A stretch of DNA of 64,000 nucleotides. It comes from Symbiodinium natans. Its lineage: Eukaryota; Sar; Dinophyceae; Suessiales; Symbiodiniaceae. Position numbers and translations under genes: made by a program. Below are positions 1 to 12,529 of this stretch, piece after piece. The notes below the pieces were generated by a model. It was not told where the DNA came from. It made no database searches and saw nothing but the letters and a program-made list of their open reading frames with translations. Where the stretch lies: contig CAJNDS010001125.1 of assembly GCA_905221605.1 (NCBI GenBank), forward strand, positions 124,001-188,000. The letters run 5' to 3'. Position 1 is the stretch's first letter; each line of letters begins with the position of its first letter.

Positions 1-1420
1 TCCTGGATGGCAGCACATCTCGACCTTGGCACATGTAGCCTGTTCTCACATGCTTAGCTGCAGGACAGCAGGCACCTGCTAGTCTGCATCAGAGAAAGCT
101 GCCCCCTAATCTCCTGCCTCCCGAGCGCCAGACTCAAAAATGCCTGCCTCATCCCTGTTGGAACGATTGCCGGTGTGACGCCTACATCGCATGACAAAGC
201 CAAAGTGGCACAGCCAGCAGCACGGGACAGCTCTGCCATCTTCAACTCTTTTCGCTGCCATCGAAAATTGAGTGTGAAAATCGATGAAACGTCGATTCTT
301 GATGCACCGCTTCTTGCGCGGCCAAGCTTCCCTCCAGGACAACGCAGGCTGCAAGTGGCGACTCTAAGCTGAGGTCAAGCCAGACACAAATGCCAAGCAA
401 CTCGACAAGTGTCCAGAATCCCGTACTACACAAATTGTCCGAGCTTCTCGGATCAGGGTCGCATTAGCGCGGGCTCCTCATCAGGCTTTAGGCGGCGCGC
501 GACCAGCGCGGCCGAGTTGCCGCCAGGGTGCAACCAGTCAGGGAGGTCACCCAGAGGCCCGAGCATGGGGATCTGCCAAGTACTCAGGTGCATTTGCTAA
601 ACCACGCTGCCCTTGTGGGCAGACCAGCTTCAACACCAGCACATTGGGGCACTGGGTTTTGTCTATCTCTTTACTACTGCAGCATCAGGCCTCGTACACG
701 CAGAGGCCAGCTTCAGTGTCCAAAAAAGGAATTGGACATGTAGAAAGGCTGTCAGGAAATGCTACTCTTGCCAGGAGGGTCAAGTAGAGCTCCTGAGATA
801 AAGCGCAAGCGTCATGATGCTTGAGTAGGGCTTCTCAAGAGACACCCTTGACCAAGCGGACATCCCTGATTTATCGGTAGCTTTTACTCTTGCACTGTTC
901 TCGCGCATGGATACTTCTCTGAACATGACCGTTTCTTTTCTAACTGCATCGAGAGAAGCATCTGCACCTTTGTCGGGAGGGGGGGTGGGGAAAAAGCCCT
1001 CCTTTTTCTACTTCTCACAGGACGATTGGGTCCCAGAAGACGCCACATAAATTCGGCTCCCAGGCGCCAAGGATGCTTGGAGCTTGATCTTCTGGTCGCT
1101 GCCATCAGGGCTCGGAACTTCAACTTCGAAGACTCGCTCCAGTCCGAAGCCTCATGTGTCTCAGCCCACTGTAACAACATGCACCGACACAGTATATCTA
1201 TAATTCTTAGTTATTGGATGTGCCTACACTAGGTTCCGCTAGACTAGAGCTCACATAGGACAAGATTCGCTCAAGGACCCACTTCAGCGCGCCGAACTCC
1301 AGGAGCACTGGCGTGACCAAAGCCGCACCAAAAGACGCTAGGCGGCTGTTGATGAAGCCGCCATCGATGCGCCCGACATCCTCAAACAGGCTTCGAGTTC
1401 ACGTGCACGGCACCCGAAAA
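1..1420. other. No supported gene
   Basis: Only short open frames that overlap on both strands are present. None has a recognisable domain, a protein-like composition or a clear splice context. I see no repeat here either. Confidence 0.4.
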
Positions 1421-1457
1421 CCCTAAACCCTAAACCCTAAACCCTAAACCCTAAACC
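1421..1457. repeat. Telomere-like array (CCCTAAA)5
   Basis: About five perfect CCCTAAA units form an interstitial array. This is the complement of the TTTAGGG unit seen in eight other arrays of this window. Confidence 0.9.
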
Positions 1458-3446
1458 AGCCCAACTCCAAACTTGATGACCATCCCGTCATGAACCTGGG
1501 GGTATCGTACCCTTTCGAGCCCCAAAATTGAGACCAGGTGGCCGATCGAGGTTTGGGGCCGATGTCGATCCAGTATCCTCGGGGCTGCAAGTTGCATTTC
1601 GCAGCCTCTCTCTATATGTGTATATATATGTTAATATGTACTGATTTATGTCTGTTGTAATACACAGCCTTGGCTTAAGACAAGCACACAGGAGATTCTG
1701 CCACATTCTGCTTCGTAAACCTGAGCCGCTCAACTTTTGAATTTGGCGAGGGATTTCAGCTGCCAATTGAGAAAGTTCGAGGGCAACCAGCCTTCAAAAA
1801 GAAATCCAGCCCCGTAATCTCTTTTACGGGGTTCCCCATCCCCTTTCTTAAGTTTAAGAAGCTGAGCGGCTGGATTCTCATTTGAGGGTGGGCGTGGGGG
1901 AAGTTGAGCCACCCCGCAGCAGGCTGGCAAAGAGATTTCCCTCATTGGCCCAGAATCTGGGTTTGGGGTTTAGCGGGTTTTGAGAGTGGAGGGGCTGTCC
2001 CCCCAGGGTGTGAGGGAAAATTGACATTCAGCAACTGGCTCAACTTATTGGACGAAGAAGTCGAGACCACCCTCAACTTGTTAAGGTGATTGCTTCACAA
2101 ATTTAACTAATGAATCGAGGGTGCCCACATGGACAATTCGACGTTTCTTGTCCCCCGTAGCAACACCAGTTAGTTCTTTGCACTCTCCATATATTCTCCA
2201 ATGCAGAAAGGTCTCGAGTGAATTGGATCAACACCTGTGGCACGACAAGAGCATGAAGCCCCGAAAAACAGAACAAAAAAAAATGAGAAAAACAAAAACC
2301 TCGGCATGCTTGATGCAAGTCAAGCTCCACCTGACTGGAGCCCTCTGAAGTCGGCTCCTGACAAGACAAGGACGTCTGGCCTCTTGTCAAGCACTGTGCG
2401 TTCCCATACTTAGAGGTCAAACAAAATTTCCCCCAAAAAGCACTTCAAGAGCATCCCGAGCCTGAATCCCTGGAAACTCTGCCTTTGCATGACAAGAGTC
2501 TGCCGGGACCAGCTCTCCCGCGCATGACGTCCACAGATACGCACCAAAGAGCCCCAGAGGCAAGCCACCTTAGCAGCCGACCAAAGCTCTCACATAGGCT
2601 GCCCATGCTGTCCGGAGCTGCGGACTGTAATCTCTTGGGGCAAGACTGTGTGCCGCAACCACAGGTGGTTCGTCTTTCTCTCCTGGAAGCACCTTTCAGC
2701 GGTAGACACGTAAGACTCTCACCGCAGGCATAACGGCCTTGACCTTCTGCAGATTGACGGCAATCCGAATTAGAATAAATGCACGGCACGGGATGCACTA
2801 CCACATCACGCATGCGGCCTCGAGCCACAAACACTGGGGTGGGATGCCCCACTTCTGCAAAGGTGTGAAAGCGCCACTCCACACCTGAACAAAATTGTCA
2901 AAAGTGACGCCCATCAATCCCAAATTCATGGTGGGCATTTGTCATGGCAGGGGATGTGCCAGCCGGGTGTCTTTCGCTCTGAAACATCTTGCCTACATGT
3001 TCTTCAGGGCTCCAGTTACCGTCAGGGCTGCCCGATTTCGAGACAGCTGGTAGCAATTGAAATTGAGAGCTTTCAGAACGCAACGGTCCTGCTGTTTAAG
3101 TATGCTTCTTCCAAGTGCTAGAGCTGTGTTCCCCGTACCCGGAAGCACAAAAACCATCCAACACCCCAACTCCGAAGACTTCGGAGAATGCTCTTCAACT
3201 TTTGAACCCTTTGTTCGCTTTGGAACCCACCAGGCTCTCTCAGCTTCACTCAAGTCACCCATACAGTGGACTCGAAGTGAGCCTGCGCAACAAGCCAAGG
3301 ACTCCAGGCTTAACTTTCTCCTGTAGTGGGTGGAAAGCATACCCGGCAAGGCCAACCCAAGGTGGAAGGATTTGAATCAATGACAAAGAGCAGTTTCCCA
3401 TCGGCCAGCGATGCTCTCGATGGCCTTGCAGCACGCGCACTTCGGA

Positions 3447-3447
<1 letters not shown>
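1458..3447. other. No supported gene
   Basis: Intergenic-looking sequence. Around 1490-1575 there are paired G and C runs that loosely resemble the hairpin elements listed elsewhere. No open frame has a recognisable fold. Confidence 0.35.

Positions 3448-3480
<33 letters not shown>
3448..3480. repeat. CA microsatellite
   Basis: About 15 uninterrupted CA units. Confidence 0.9.
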
Positions 3481-3481
<1 letters not shown>

Positions 3482-4300
3482 TGCATGTCTCCGACTGTAC
3501 CCAGCTTAAAGAAGAAAGACACATGCATGATAGCTTGTCTGTTGGCACATGGTGAGGGAGCTCGGCCGATCTTGACAGTGCACGACAGCATGCTTATAGG
3601 TTCAGAGTTCCCCTGCAAAGCGCATAGGACGGCAGGGAAGGCACAAAGACATAGGGTGTCAAAAGTGCGAACGCTCGCTGCTTTCGTCTGAGTACTGTAT
3701 TTGTCCTTGCGTAGCTCATATACATGGAAGGCTCTCCCGAGACAGTCCTTAATCCACTTCCCACAAAGAGGCGTTGGATTTGCCATCTGTATCCTCGGAG
3801 CTCGACTTGCATAGGAAAACCCGCCTTCGTAGGGTTTGCTGCTGCATGCCTCGATTCTGAAAATCGAAGAGCTGCCTCCACGACCTGCACGATCGCACCG
3901 AGCTGACAGGACCGAGGCTTCGACACAGCCATCGAGGCATGAAGGGGCTGGAGAGGCTCTCAACCCCGGCCCAGAAGAAGGCCGCCTTTAAACCTTAAGC
4001 TGCTCATTAGCTTCGTAGGGCACGCTCCAGCCTCAGGGAGCTCAGCTGAGCATTTCCCGCCGTCAATGGCACCTCTCTTGAATCTTGAAGTTTACCGCTC
4101 CCGCGAATGAAAGGGCAAAAACTCAGCTTACTGGCAGCATGCATTCTTATAGATCTCCAACAGAATCAAGCATCTCGGAGCAAGCAAAAAAACCGCGTTG
4201 CCTTGCAGTGCGTCTCTAAGTGCTGCAGCATCGGCAGCGACTTTCGGTGTGGATGACGCCTCAATGGACAGCCATGCCAAGCACTCGGAAAGAGACCTGG

Positions 4301-4413
4301 GTTTAGGGTTTAGGGTTTAGGGTTTAGGGTTTAGTGTTTAGGGTTTAGGGTTTAGGGTTTAGGGTTTAGGGTTTAGAGTTTAGGGTTTAGGGCTTAGGGT
4401 TTAGGGTTTAGGG
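4301..4413. repeat. Telomere-like array (TTTAGGG)16
   Basis: About 16 TTTAGGG units with a few variant units (TTTAGTG, TTTAGAG, CTTAGGG). Variant units fit an old interstitial array rather than an active chromosome end. Confidence 0.95.
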
Positions 4414-5925
4414 TACCTTTAGGTAAAAGGACCTACTATGGAATGCCGCCTTGCGAACTTGTTCTCGTCTTTGGGAATGCAAGTCTTGGATGTCTGCGGC
4501 AAAACCAAACCTCGGTTGGCAACTCTGCAAACATCGCAGCTCATGTCTCTCGCATACACTCCACGCACGTTGTGTGCAAAACTATGCTGTCGACATTTCC
4601 CGCTGGAGTGTCTGAGCGCACGGCCATGGAAGTACGGTGGTGAAGTCGTTGAACTTCTCTTCTATGGATTTCTCGTGGTCCTAGTTTTTTGCGGAGACGG
4701 GCAACGGAACACAGCCCTCATCAAGGTTGGCAGCCTTGTCGGCTTCTGCACGAAGGGGAGTCCGCGGCCTTTGAAAACAGTGAATGGTCGAATGTATGCT
4801 GCAGCAATGGTTGCCAACAGCTCTCGAAAGCCTTCGGCCGTCTGTGCCACTCTGGCACCATCGAGCAGAAGCAGCTGCCAATGCTGCGACCACGGCTCCA
4901 TGACAGCTCGAAGATGGTCTCGCCTCCACTATCAACATGCATCGAAGTATCTGGCAACAACTGCAACAACTAGGTCGATTCGAAGCCTTTGATGGTGCTG
5001 GCTGAGGTTCGCTCTCGACCAGGCTTCTTTATCTCCTTCTGCCTGTAAAGTCTGCCAGAGAGCGCCAGCTTTGCTGGTGCTCCGCTTCGTAGGCAACGGA
5101 CGAGTGTGGCCATATTAGGCACGGCCATGCGCTGTTTACGGCGAGTCCGCGCGGAAATCTACATCGAACTTTGCGGCCAATGCTCCCTCCGCGCTAACGA
5201 AAACAGTTAAGCAACCGTTAAGCACCAACTAAGCGCCTGCATCTTCCGTGACTGCTTGAGACCATTTGCCCAACTCTTCCTGAAAACCACATGAAAGCTT
5301 TCAATGTGTGAAACCATGCTCGAGGCCTCTGCAACTTTGAGACCGTTTCCCCGAGCACCAGGTCCAAGTGCTACAAGTGTGCACATGATATTACATCAAA
5401 ACACTCAAACGCACCCAATCTGGGCGTCCGAATGCCAAGCGTTCTTGAAAACACAGCTTCCCTGTCGCGAACACATGTGGTCGTGCTTTGTCAGCTACAT
5501 ATTGCTCTAAAGTTCTGCCAGGGCCTCCGAACACCGGAAGGTCACAAACGAAGCTTCTCACCCGCCGGCTCACCCGGAAGGCACAGCTTGATGTCGCCAG
5601 GGCTTGTGGACGCCTCGTCTGACTCCTCCTCTTCGTCCAGTGGTCCATCTTGGCAGAAGTTGGACAGAGTAAGTGGAATGGAGCCGGTTCGTCGATAGTT
5701 GCAAACACCATTATTGCCAGGGCGGGAGTTGGACCGGACCCGCCCAACAGCAAGTTCCGGCGGGCGCGACACCTCAGCACGGAGCTAGTTCCTGATCAAG
5801 ATCTAAGAGGACATTGACATTTTGAATAATCAAAAGGTTTTGCAAGAATCCTATGAGGGCTATGTCAGGTAGTAGTATGTGGACATCTAATTGATTTCAC
5901 AGAGTTCTCAAAGCATCCATGTAAT
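4414..5925. other. Only weak open frames
   Basis: A 184-codon plus frame (4438-4992) looks like a chance frame: it has no motif and the minus strand is open in several frames over it. On the minus strand near 5545-5665, an acidic segment (DEEEESDEAS) follows a pyrimidine-rich stretch ending in AG and could be one exon. I would not annotate either as a gene without transcript data. Confidence 0.25.
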
Positions 5926-6168
5926 CCTCACACCTGGGTAGGGGATCAAAAAAACTTATTTGGGATCAAAAAATAATTTATTTCTAGGCGGATCAAAAAA
6001 AACTTATTTGGGATCAAAAACTAATTTACTGAAGGCTTCGAAGGCTTCTTGCAAGCGGAACGGAGGCTGTAAACGCTCAGAAATGCAGCAGTTCTGGCCG
6101 TTCGCAAGCTCTAAATACCGAAAAAACACAGCATTTTTGCGCATTTCAGAGTTGCAGTTCTGCGCTTT

Positions 6169-6308
6169 CAGAGGCGGGAAATACTGTACACTGCAGCATT
6201 TCTGAGTTTCCAGAGGCTGCAAATACGGAAAATAGCAGAATTTCTGCGATTTCAGAGGCTGGAAATACTGTAAATAGCAGCATTTCTGAATTTGCAGAGG
6301 CTGCAAAT
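6169..6308. repeat. 42-bp tandem repeat inside the TIR element
   Basis: About three imperfect 42-bp units, each starting AGAGGCTGCAAATAC or close to it and containing AGCAGCATTTCTG. Confidence 0.75.
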
Positions 6309-6359
6309 CAATGCTGGCATCTTGGCATTAGAAGTTTCAAAAATGCGTATACTCTGAAG

Positions 6360-7020
6360 CATGTATATTCTGGCATAGTATTGTTGAAATTCCTGTATAA
6401 AATTGTATGACATTGTATATTCTTGCATATCATTGTACATTGTTGTATATATTGTTGAGTATTATTGTATTGTCTTGTGTTTTCTTATGTTTTTGTGTGA
6501 TATTGCATATTATTGCATATTATTGAATGTTTTGTATATTTTCAAGTTATTGTATATTGTTCTCTTTTTTTGTAGGTTACTGTATATTATTGTATATTCT
6601 TGAATTTTCCTTGTATATTATTGCAGATTACTCTATATTATAGTATATTATTGTATATTCTTGTATATTATTGTCTACTATTGTATATCTACTATTGTAT
6701 ATTATGGTAATTTTTGTACACTATTTTATATTGTTGTATGTCTTGCTGTACATCTTCTGTATATTTTTGAAAAGTATTGTATATATGGGTGTATATTATT
6801 GTATGTTTTTTGTATATTTTTGTATATTATTGTATATTGTTGTCTATTATTGAATATTTTTGTCAATTACTGAAAATTATTGTAAGTTATTCTTTTTTTA
6901 CGTGTATATTGCTGCATATTCTTGTACATACTTGCATATTGTTGTATTTTTGTGTATTATTGTATATTATTGCATCGTTTTGTAATATATTCTTGTATAT
7001 CATTGTATCTTACTGTGTCT
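6360..7020. repeat. AT-rich degenerate decamer tract (TTGTATATTA-like)
   Basis: About 660 bp of degenerate TTGTATATTA-type units. It accounts for the tyrosine/isoleucine-rich open frames here, which are not genes. Confidence 0.85.
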
Positions 7021-7041
7021 TCATGTTTTTTGCAAAAAAGT

Positions 7042-7325
7042 GCTCGCATCACAAGGATTCATGTGCTTTGAAGCAAGCTTGCCCGGACTAAGAAAACAGC
7101 GGGGGGGTTGGGGGGGGCGCAGCCCCCCCCCCCATTTGCAAACACAACGCTTGCATCATTGGTTTGGAAAGGACATTCATATGCTTTGAAGCAAGCTTGC
7201 CCGGCTTTAAAAAACAGCGGGGGGTTTCAAGGGGGGGCGCAGACCCCCCCCCCCATTTGCAAACACAATGCTCGCATCATGGGTTTGGAAGGGATTCATA
7301 CGCGTTGAAGAAGCTTGCCCGGCGC
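7042..7325. repeat. GC-rich ~107-121-bp tandem repeat with poly-G/poly-C hairpin
   Basis: Two full copies and a partial third. Each holds GAAGCAAGCTTGCCCGG, and the full ones hold a run of G, the core GCGCAG and a run of C, which should fold as a very stable hairpin. Confidence 0.8.
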
Positions 7326-7565
7326 CAAACAAACAATAAATATGTATTGTGTATTATGAATTCTACATCAAATAGCAGTAAATATATACATATATGCTTT
7401 GTTGTTTCGATTTTATTATATTTTTTATGATACAAAGGTATACTGTACGATATTGTGTTCTATTCTACTCTATGCCACTACAATATTTTGTTATACTTTG
7501 TTTTAAATATATACACACACATATATATATATATTATAACATATGATGTTATGTTATGTTTTCCT

Positions 7566-7815
7566 ACATATCCTTTCCTGTCCTTTCATGTCCTTTCCTT
7601 TCCTTCCTTGCTTCCTTGCTTGCTTTGCTTCCTTGCTTCCTTGCTTCCTTGCTTCCTTGCTTCCTTGCTTCCTTGCTTCCTTGCTTCCTTGCTTCCTTGC
7701 TTCCTTGCTTCCTTGCTTCCTTCCTTCCTTCCTTCCTTCCTGCCTTCCTTCCTTCCTTCCGTCCTTCCTTCCCTCCCTCCCTCCTTTTCTCCCTCCCTCC
7801 CTCCCCTTCCCTCTC
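7566..7815. repeat. CCTT/GCTTCCTT microsatellite
   Basis: Long tetranucleotide and octanucleotide tract, grading into CCCT units at the right end. It explains the leucine/proline-rich frames. Confidence 0.95.
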
Positions 7816-8294
7816 TCCGTCGGAAGAACAGAATAAATTATTTCTTGATCCTAGATAAATTATTTTTTGATCCTAAACAAATTATTTCTTGATCCTAAAT
7901 ATTTTTTTGATCCGCATCCCCTCACACCTTGATGTGTTTAGCGTACCTCCTCCTTGACAAAGTATCTGGAGCAGACACGACGAATTGCGTACTCCTGCCA
8001 TGCTGCAACCTTAATATGGTGTGCAATGCTACAGTTCTCCACCAGAGACTGCGCCGCGTTCCCAAGAGGAAGATCCGATGACTAATTCATGATAGCAGCC
8101 ACTACAAGATCAGCTTGGATGCGTTCAGTTTTTGGAAGACTTGAAACTCGCTGCGCAATCGTTCATGTCTAAGAACCGGTACGGGTAGGGACAAAGAGCT
8201 TAAGACAAAAAACAAAAAAAAATGTTTCCAAGACGTCCACTGACGTCCACTCCCAAGGAGCTAAAGGCTGAGGATCTTTGTCGAAAGTCTTCTT

Positions 8295-8580
8295 CAGACT
8301 GGGCTGAGTTCCCTCAAAGGTATGCAGCTGAGCCAGTAGTCGATGGTTCAAGTGCTGCTGGAGGGCCTTCGAGTCGATAGCAAACATGGCTTGTCGAAAG
8401 GGTGAGTCCATTTCCATTGCGACGCCGACGAAGAACCACAATGACAATGTGTTCGTTAGGGCGAACATGACGGCCTGGCTCAGATGCTGTCTCAAAGCTA
8501 CGGGCAGGTACCATTTACGTCGTCGCGCTATGGAACATGGCGGGAAAATGTTCGCTCTAACCCCAAAAAAAGGAAACAGC
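8295..8580 (-). CDS. Bestrophin-like channel, C-terminal exon (partial)
   Basis: The minus frame encodes a hydrophobic stretch followed by MEMDSPF, and 16-18 residues later LQQHLNHRLLAQL. Bestrophin-family anion channels have the same order: a last membrane helix, an acidic E-x-PF motif and a helix with the pattern LQxxxNxxLxxL. The usual NDLP after PFG is not kept. A pyrimidine-rich stretch ending GGTTAG just upstream could be the acceptor. Together with the exon at 10.8-11.1 kb it suggests one minus-strand gene of about 3 kb; the central exons were not found. The frame stays open to a stop at 8169, but the tail looks less coding. It could be a decayed copy. Confidence 0.4.
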
Positions 8581-9223
8581 GACCCGAATGCATCAAGCTG
8601 CCCACGCAGTATAGTCCGTCCATCCACTGCATACGATTGGCGTCATCACCCAGTGCGTGATAAGAAGCAGCTGCAGGGCCTCAAGAACACCCCCGGACTG
8701 GACTTACTGTTGGTTCGTAGCAAATCGCGGGAAGGAGGTACCCTATACCGGGATGTATGCATTTACTTGATGCTTGTGCCCAACATGCGATCAGACCCGT
8801 CTTTGGTGCACCTTCTCGAAAGGTATCCCACCTTGCCCGCCCTTTCTGCCCACCCAACGTTGGTTGAGATGGGTCAGGCTTCAAGGTTTGTAGCCAACGT
8901 GGTTTTCAAAGACTTGCGTGTACTGTCTCGAGGCTCGCAGGGTCCATCTGATGGGCCTTCTCACGGAGACACCATCACCATGCATGGCGTCATGAGCAGC
9001 GCTGCTCCCGTCACATGGCACTGACCCTTATGCACCCGAGCTGCGACCACGTACGGCAAGGGAAACGGCACCTCTACAATCTTCTGCGCCTGTCAGGGCG
9101 GTGTAAGATGAATGAATCAGCCTGCTTTCATAAGACTAAAAACACAATGACCACACTCATTGTAGTCATCGTTTTCATAGTCATAGCAACATAGGCAATA
9201 CATTCAATACATTACACAGCACA

Positions 9224-9360
9224 TCACCACCAGCACAACCAGCACAACCTCCACCACCTCCACCACCAGCACCACCAGCACCACCAGCACCACCAGCACC
9301 ACCAGCACCACCAGCACCATCAGCACCACCAGCATCACCAGCACCAGCACCAGCACCGGC
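9224..9360. repeat. Imperfect CAC/CAG trinucleotide tract
   Basis: CACCACCAG-type units. The valine/leucine-rich frame on the minus strand is a by-product of this repeat. Confidence 0.85.
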
Positions 9361-10690
9361 AGCGGCAGCACTACCACCAGGAGAAGAAGAAGAAGAACAA
9401 GGACAAGTAATAGTCTCGAGATAGTACTAGTACTGGTATGGTCTGTGAACCCTCTCACCTGGTGAAATCTGATCATCGAGAGCCCAAGATCTTGATATGC
9501 TCGTGTCAGCACAGGTGGCGGAACACCGAAAGTGCCCATGTTGTTTGCGCGACCTTAGACTCAGCACTGCCGGCTTTGCCTTCCCTCAAAGCCCAGGAGC
9601 TGAGAATGCATGGACTCAGGAGCAGGCAAATCGCAATCTGAATCCACTGATAGATTATCTCCGGGCTGCCTCGGACATCCAAGGCATGGGACCTTCTTAT
9701 CTCCAACTCACTGCCCAGTGGCGGCTCCACCAAGGACGAGCTGCCATACCCGTCAAGCAGAAACTGGCGGGTGTCGTCATCGATCCCATCGAAATCGATC
9801 TAAGTTTCAGCCAACAAAACCAAAGTGCAGGCAGGATCATGCACGGCATCCCTGCACAAGATCTTCTGTCAATGCTTACTGTTGGTTGGCAGGGAATGGG
9901 AATGAGGTACCCTGTGTAATCCCCTTAAAGGGTATATATGGGACCCTGACTCCCGCATTCCCTGCTAACCAACAGCAAGAATAGCCGCATGTAAGCAGGA
10001 TGCCAGCTCGTACTCCAAGAATCGAGTTGGAACCGTCGGATCTGCCAGAAACAAGAGATTCTCCGGTTCATCGAACGACTCTGCACCAACACTTCAGCAA
10101 CAACGAGGAAACTGGCACCTTCGAAGGCTATGCCGCCACCCATCAGCTCTGCAAAGCACACAGCAGACAAGAGGCTAGCCATACCTCAGAACTCTGGGAA
10201 ACTGTGACACCGCATGATTGATACCTGACGCCCGCACGTTTGGTGCCACAGTTTTCTCTCAGGGCTTCGCGAATGAGGAGGTGCTGAAACGCCTCGGTCC
10301 CATCGTGCGGCACTGCTCATGATCACGGAGCGCAAGTCTGCGGACTCTTGCCGCACCCGGCCTGAACCTCCTCATCATTCAACTTAGAGCCTTCGCAGTA
10401 GGCGATTAGGTCACTACATCCGTCGGAGAGGTCCTGAGCAACGAAACTTTGAATTTAAAAGAAAGTGCAAAGGATTGCAAACGGTACTCAAATTCTATGA
10501 AGCACATGATTGCACGTGTAGGTGACACATTTGAGAATGGGTGTGCACAAACTCTGCGCACTGTTCAAACAAGATTCTCCCACCAACTGGTATCCGAGGT
10601 CCGTTCCTTATGTGACACTGCGTCGACCAGAGTATAGCTAGCTTCTGGAGATCTGAACTGCTTCTCAGCGTCCTTCCCAGAACCTTAAGC
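9361..10690. other. No supported gene; should hold missing bestrophin exons if the gene is intact
   Basis: A 140-codon plus frame (9497-9919) has no recognisable motif. On the minus strand I searched by eye for the charged segment that follows the second membrane helix in bestrophins and did not find it. Confidence 0.3.
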
Positions 10691-10828
10691 TATCTTAATC
10701 AGAGAGGCGAATGGCTGGCATTGAGGTTTCCGGAGAGGCATCATGCAGGAACCAGCCCCAACACAGCGCGTGCGCTCGAAAGTTGACTAGATCAGCTGCG
10801 CAAGTCTGAGGCACAGGCTTCTGGTAAC

Positions 10829-11125
10829 CTGTTTGGGTACGGAAAACAATGAGGAAGCTGATCAGGACCACGATGCCAGTGTAGGCCTGGTCGTCATTGA
10901 TGACGCCAACCCTGGCAGCCAACAGAAGTATGCTCGCAAGCCATCCTAGAGTTGAACTCATTGCTTCCACGTCGCATTTTCTCGGCTTCCTTACTTGCGA
11001 GAAGCTCACTAGGACAACAGTCGCACTTGTGAAAAGCTGGTACACAGGACCCAGTCTTGTCCAGTCACTCCCACCCAGTCTGTCATAAGACGCTATTGTG
11101 AGGCTGTGGCGCTTTGGCATGATGC
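10829..11125 (-). CDS. Bestrophin-like channel, N-terminal exon
   Basis: The minus frame runs from MPKRHSLTIASYDRLGGSD through a first membrane helix (VYQLFTSATVVLVSF), then a second ending in VVLISFLIVFRTQTG. The last motif matches the SFLLVFRTN-type signature at the end of helix 2 in bestrophins. The frame is interrupted exactly there by an ACAG|GTTACC donor, which fits an exon end. The upstream ATG at about 11119 is a plausible start. The product would be an anion channel of a cell or organelle membrane. An internal GTAAGG could be a further donor but is read through here. The downstream partner exon is probably at 8.3-8.6 kb. Confidence 0.5.
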
Positions 11126-11249
11126 TCCCTTTCTGATGTTGGCGCTTGTGGCTTGTCTCGAACATGTTGCTTTGTGATGCATTTCCCTGCTTTTTGTTCC
11201 TAGTCAGACTCCATGGACCCCGGCCATGCATTCGTACAGCGTCCAAGCG

Positions 11250-12529
11250 TCCACATAGTTCTGATAGAACTTTAGCCCGCCTGCTAGCAAAGCACAGGGC
11301 AATGATATCCCAAGCGCCTCAGCTGCTGAACTGCAGCATGCCAGGAGGCAAGTGGAAGGACAGCTCAGAAAAAGCAGCTGGAAAGCAGAGTTGTGAGGGC
11401 CAGGCGGACCAGAATCGCGGTTGCAATAGCAAAAAACATATGTTCCAGAACGAGCAGCCTTCAAGCGTTTGCAGCTGTTCAAGCGGGCTCCATACATCTC
11501 CGTACAGCACGAATGCAGCGCGTCGATTCTGCGACCAGCTGGATTGAAAACAAGTCGGAAAAGGCACTGCGAGCAAGTATGGCAAAGCTTACACTAAGCG
11601 TGAAGTGTAAGTAGCGTAGCATGCCGTCTACGTGCATCTGACTTGCGACAAGCTACGAAGTCTGCACCTCATGACCGAATGCCACCGCGAGGCAAGTTGC
11701 GCTCGAATACCTCATCCTTGTCAGTGGTTGAAAGTCGGGGTTCGGCTTCTTGCTCCTCACGCAGCATCGCGTCCTGCAGCTTCGGGTCATCTTTACACAA
11801 GGCGATTGTGTCTGCGCATCGTGCCGGCGAAAGGAAGTGTGCGCTAACAACTCACGCCTTTTCTTAGACATTTCCCCCCTTCATTGGCCCATGCCAAGGT
11901 GCCGTATTATCCGCGTGCGGGAAGATATAGATTTGTCTTTGAGGGAGTGCTTCTCCGTTGATCTTGGCGACTTCTCGGAGATCGGCGGCATGATGCACCA
12001 CCAAGCAAACTGCTAATTTTTATCTTGAACGTGACATGGTGTTCATGAATTGGAAATGCGAGCCCTCGTGCAGCACCTTCTTGTTGAAGCATGTTTTTGT
12101 TGGAGCATGTCTGCACACTGTTGCCACACTACGCTCTGGGCTGAGATGAGAAGTTGTAAGAGATCTTCTTCGAGCCAAGAGTGCCCAAAGGATGAATCGG
12201 TAGGTCGGATTCGAACTGTCGGACTTTAGCAACATGATATGGTACCATGTGTCATGCCTCACACAGCCCAAGCCTGCAAAGCTGGCGGCGGCCTCCTCCC
12301 AAGGTATCCATGCAGATGCACAGTAGGACTCAGCTACTGTAGGGACTCGTGCATACGCGCACACACACACACAAGAATGCAGTGTCGCTTCTGTCTTCCT
12401 TCGCGTATTTTCAGCAGTGTCGTGATGGTCAGTATTGCGGGTCCATCTCCCTATGAAACACTCAGTGAGACACGGCTCCCGACGAGCCACCGAATTCTTC
12501 AAGTTTGAGCAGTTAACCGGTACGCTGCA
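11250..12529. other. No supported gene
   Basis: Open frames here are short and overlap on both strands. A motif resembling a tRNA B box on the minus strand near 12205-12225 does not fold as a tRNA (see rejected items). Confidence 0.35.

Larger units (their letters stand above)
5926..7929. mobile_element. 2-kb non-autonomous TIR element with 10-bp target duplication
   Basis: The 10-mer CCTCACACCT occurs directly at 5926-5935 and 7920-7929. Just inside are inverted ends of roughly 90 bp: the left end starts GGGTAGGGGATCAAAA and the complement of the right end starts GGATGCGGATCAAAA. Each end holds about four copies of a subrepeat like GGATCAAAAAATAATTTATT. The interior (about 1.8 kb) has no transposase-like frame. 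It contains a 42-bp tandem repeat, a long AT decamer tract, a GC-rich ~110-120-bp repeat and a CCTT microsatellite. Long TIRs with a 9-11-bp duplication are typical of Mutator-like transposons, so I infer a non-autonomous Mutator-like (MULE) element. The superfamily is an inference; the duplication and TIRs are visible directly. Confidence 0.8.

Noticed and set aside
6360-7020. Tyr/Ile-rich frames of 60-104 codons
   Set aside because: Translations of the TTGTATATTA tract inside the transposon-like element.
12200-12260. Possible tRNA on the minus strand (AGTTCGAATCC resembles a B box)
   Set aside because: T-arm stems do not pair, and no A box or acceptor stem is found at the right distance.
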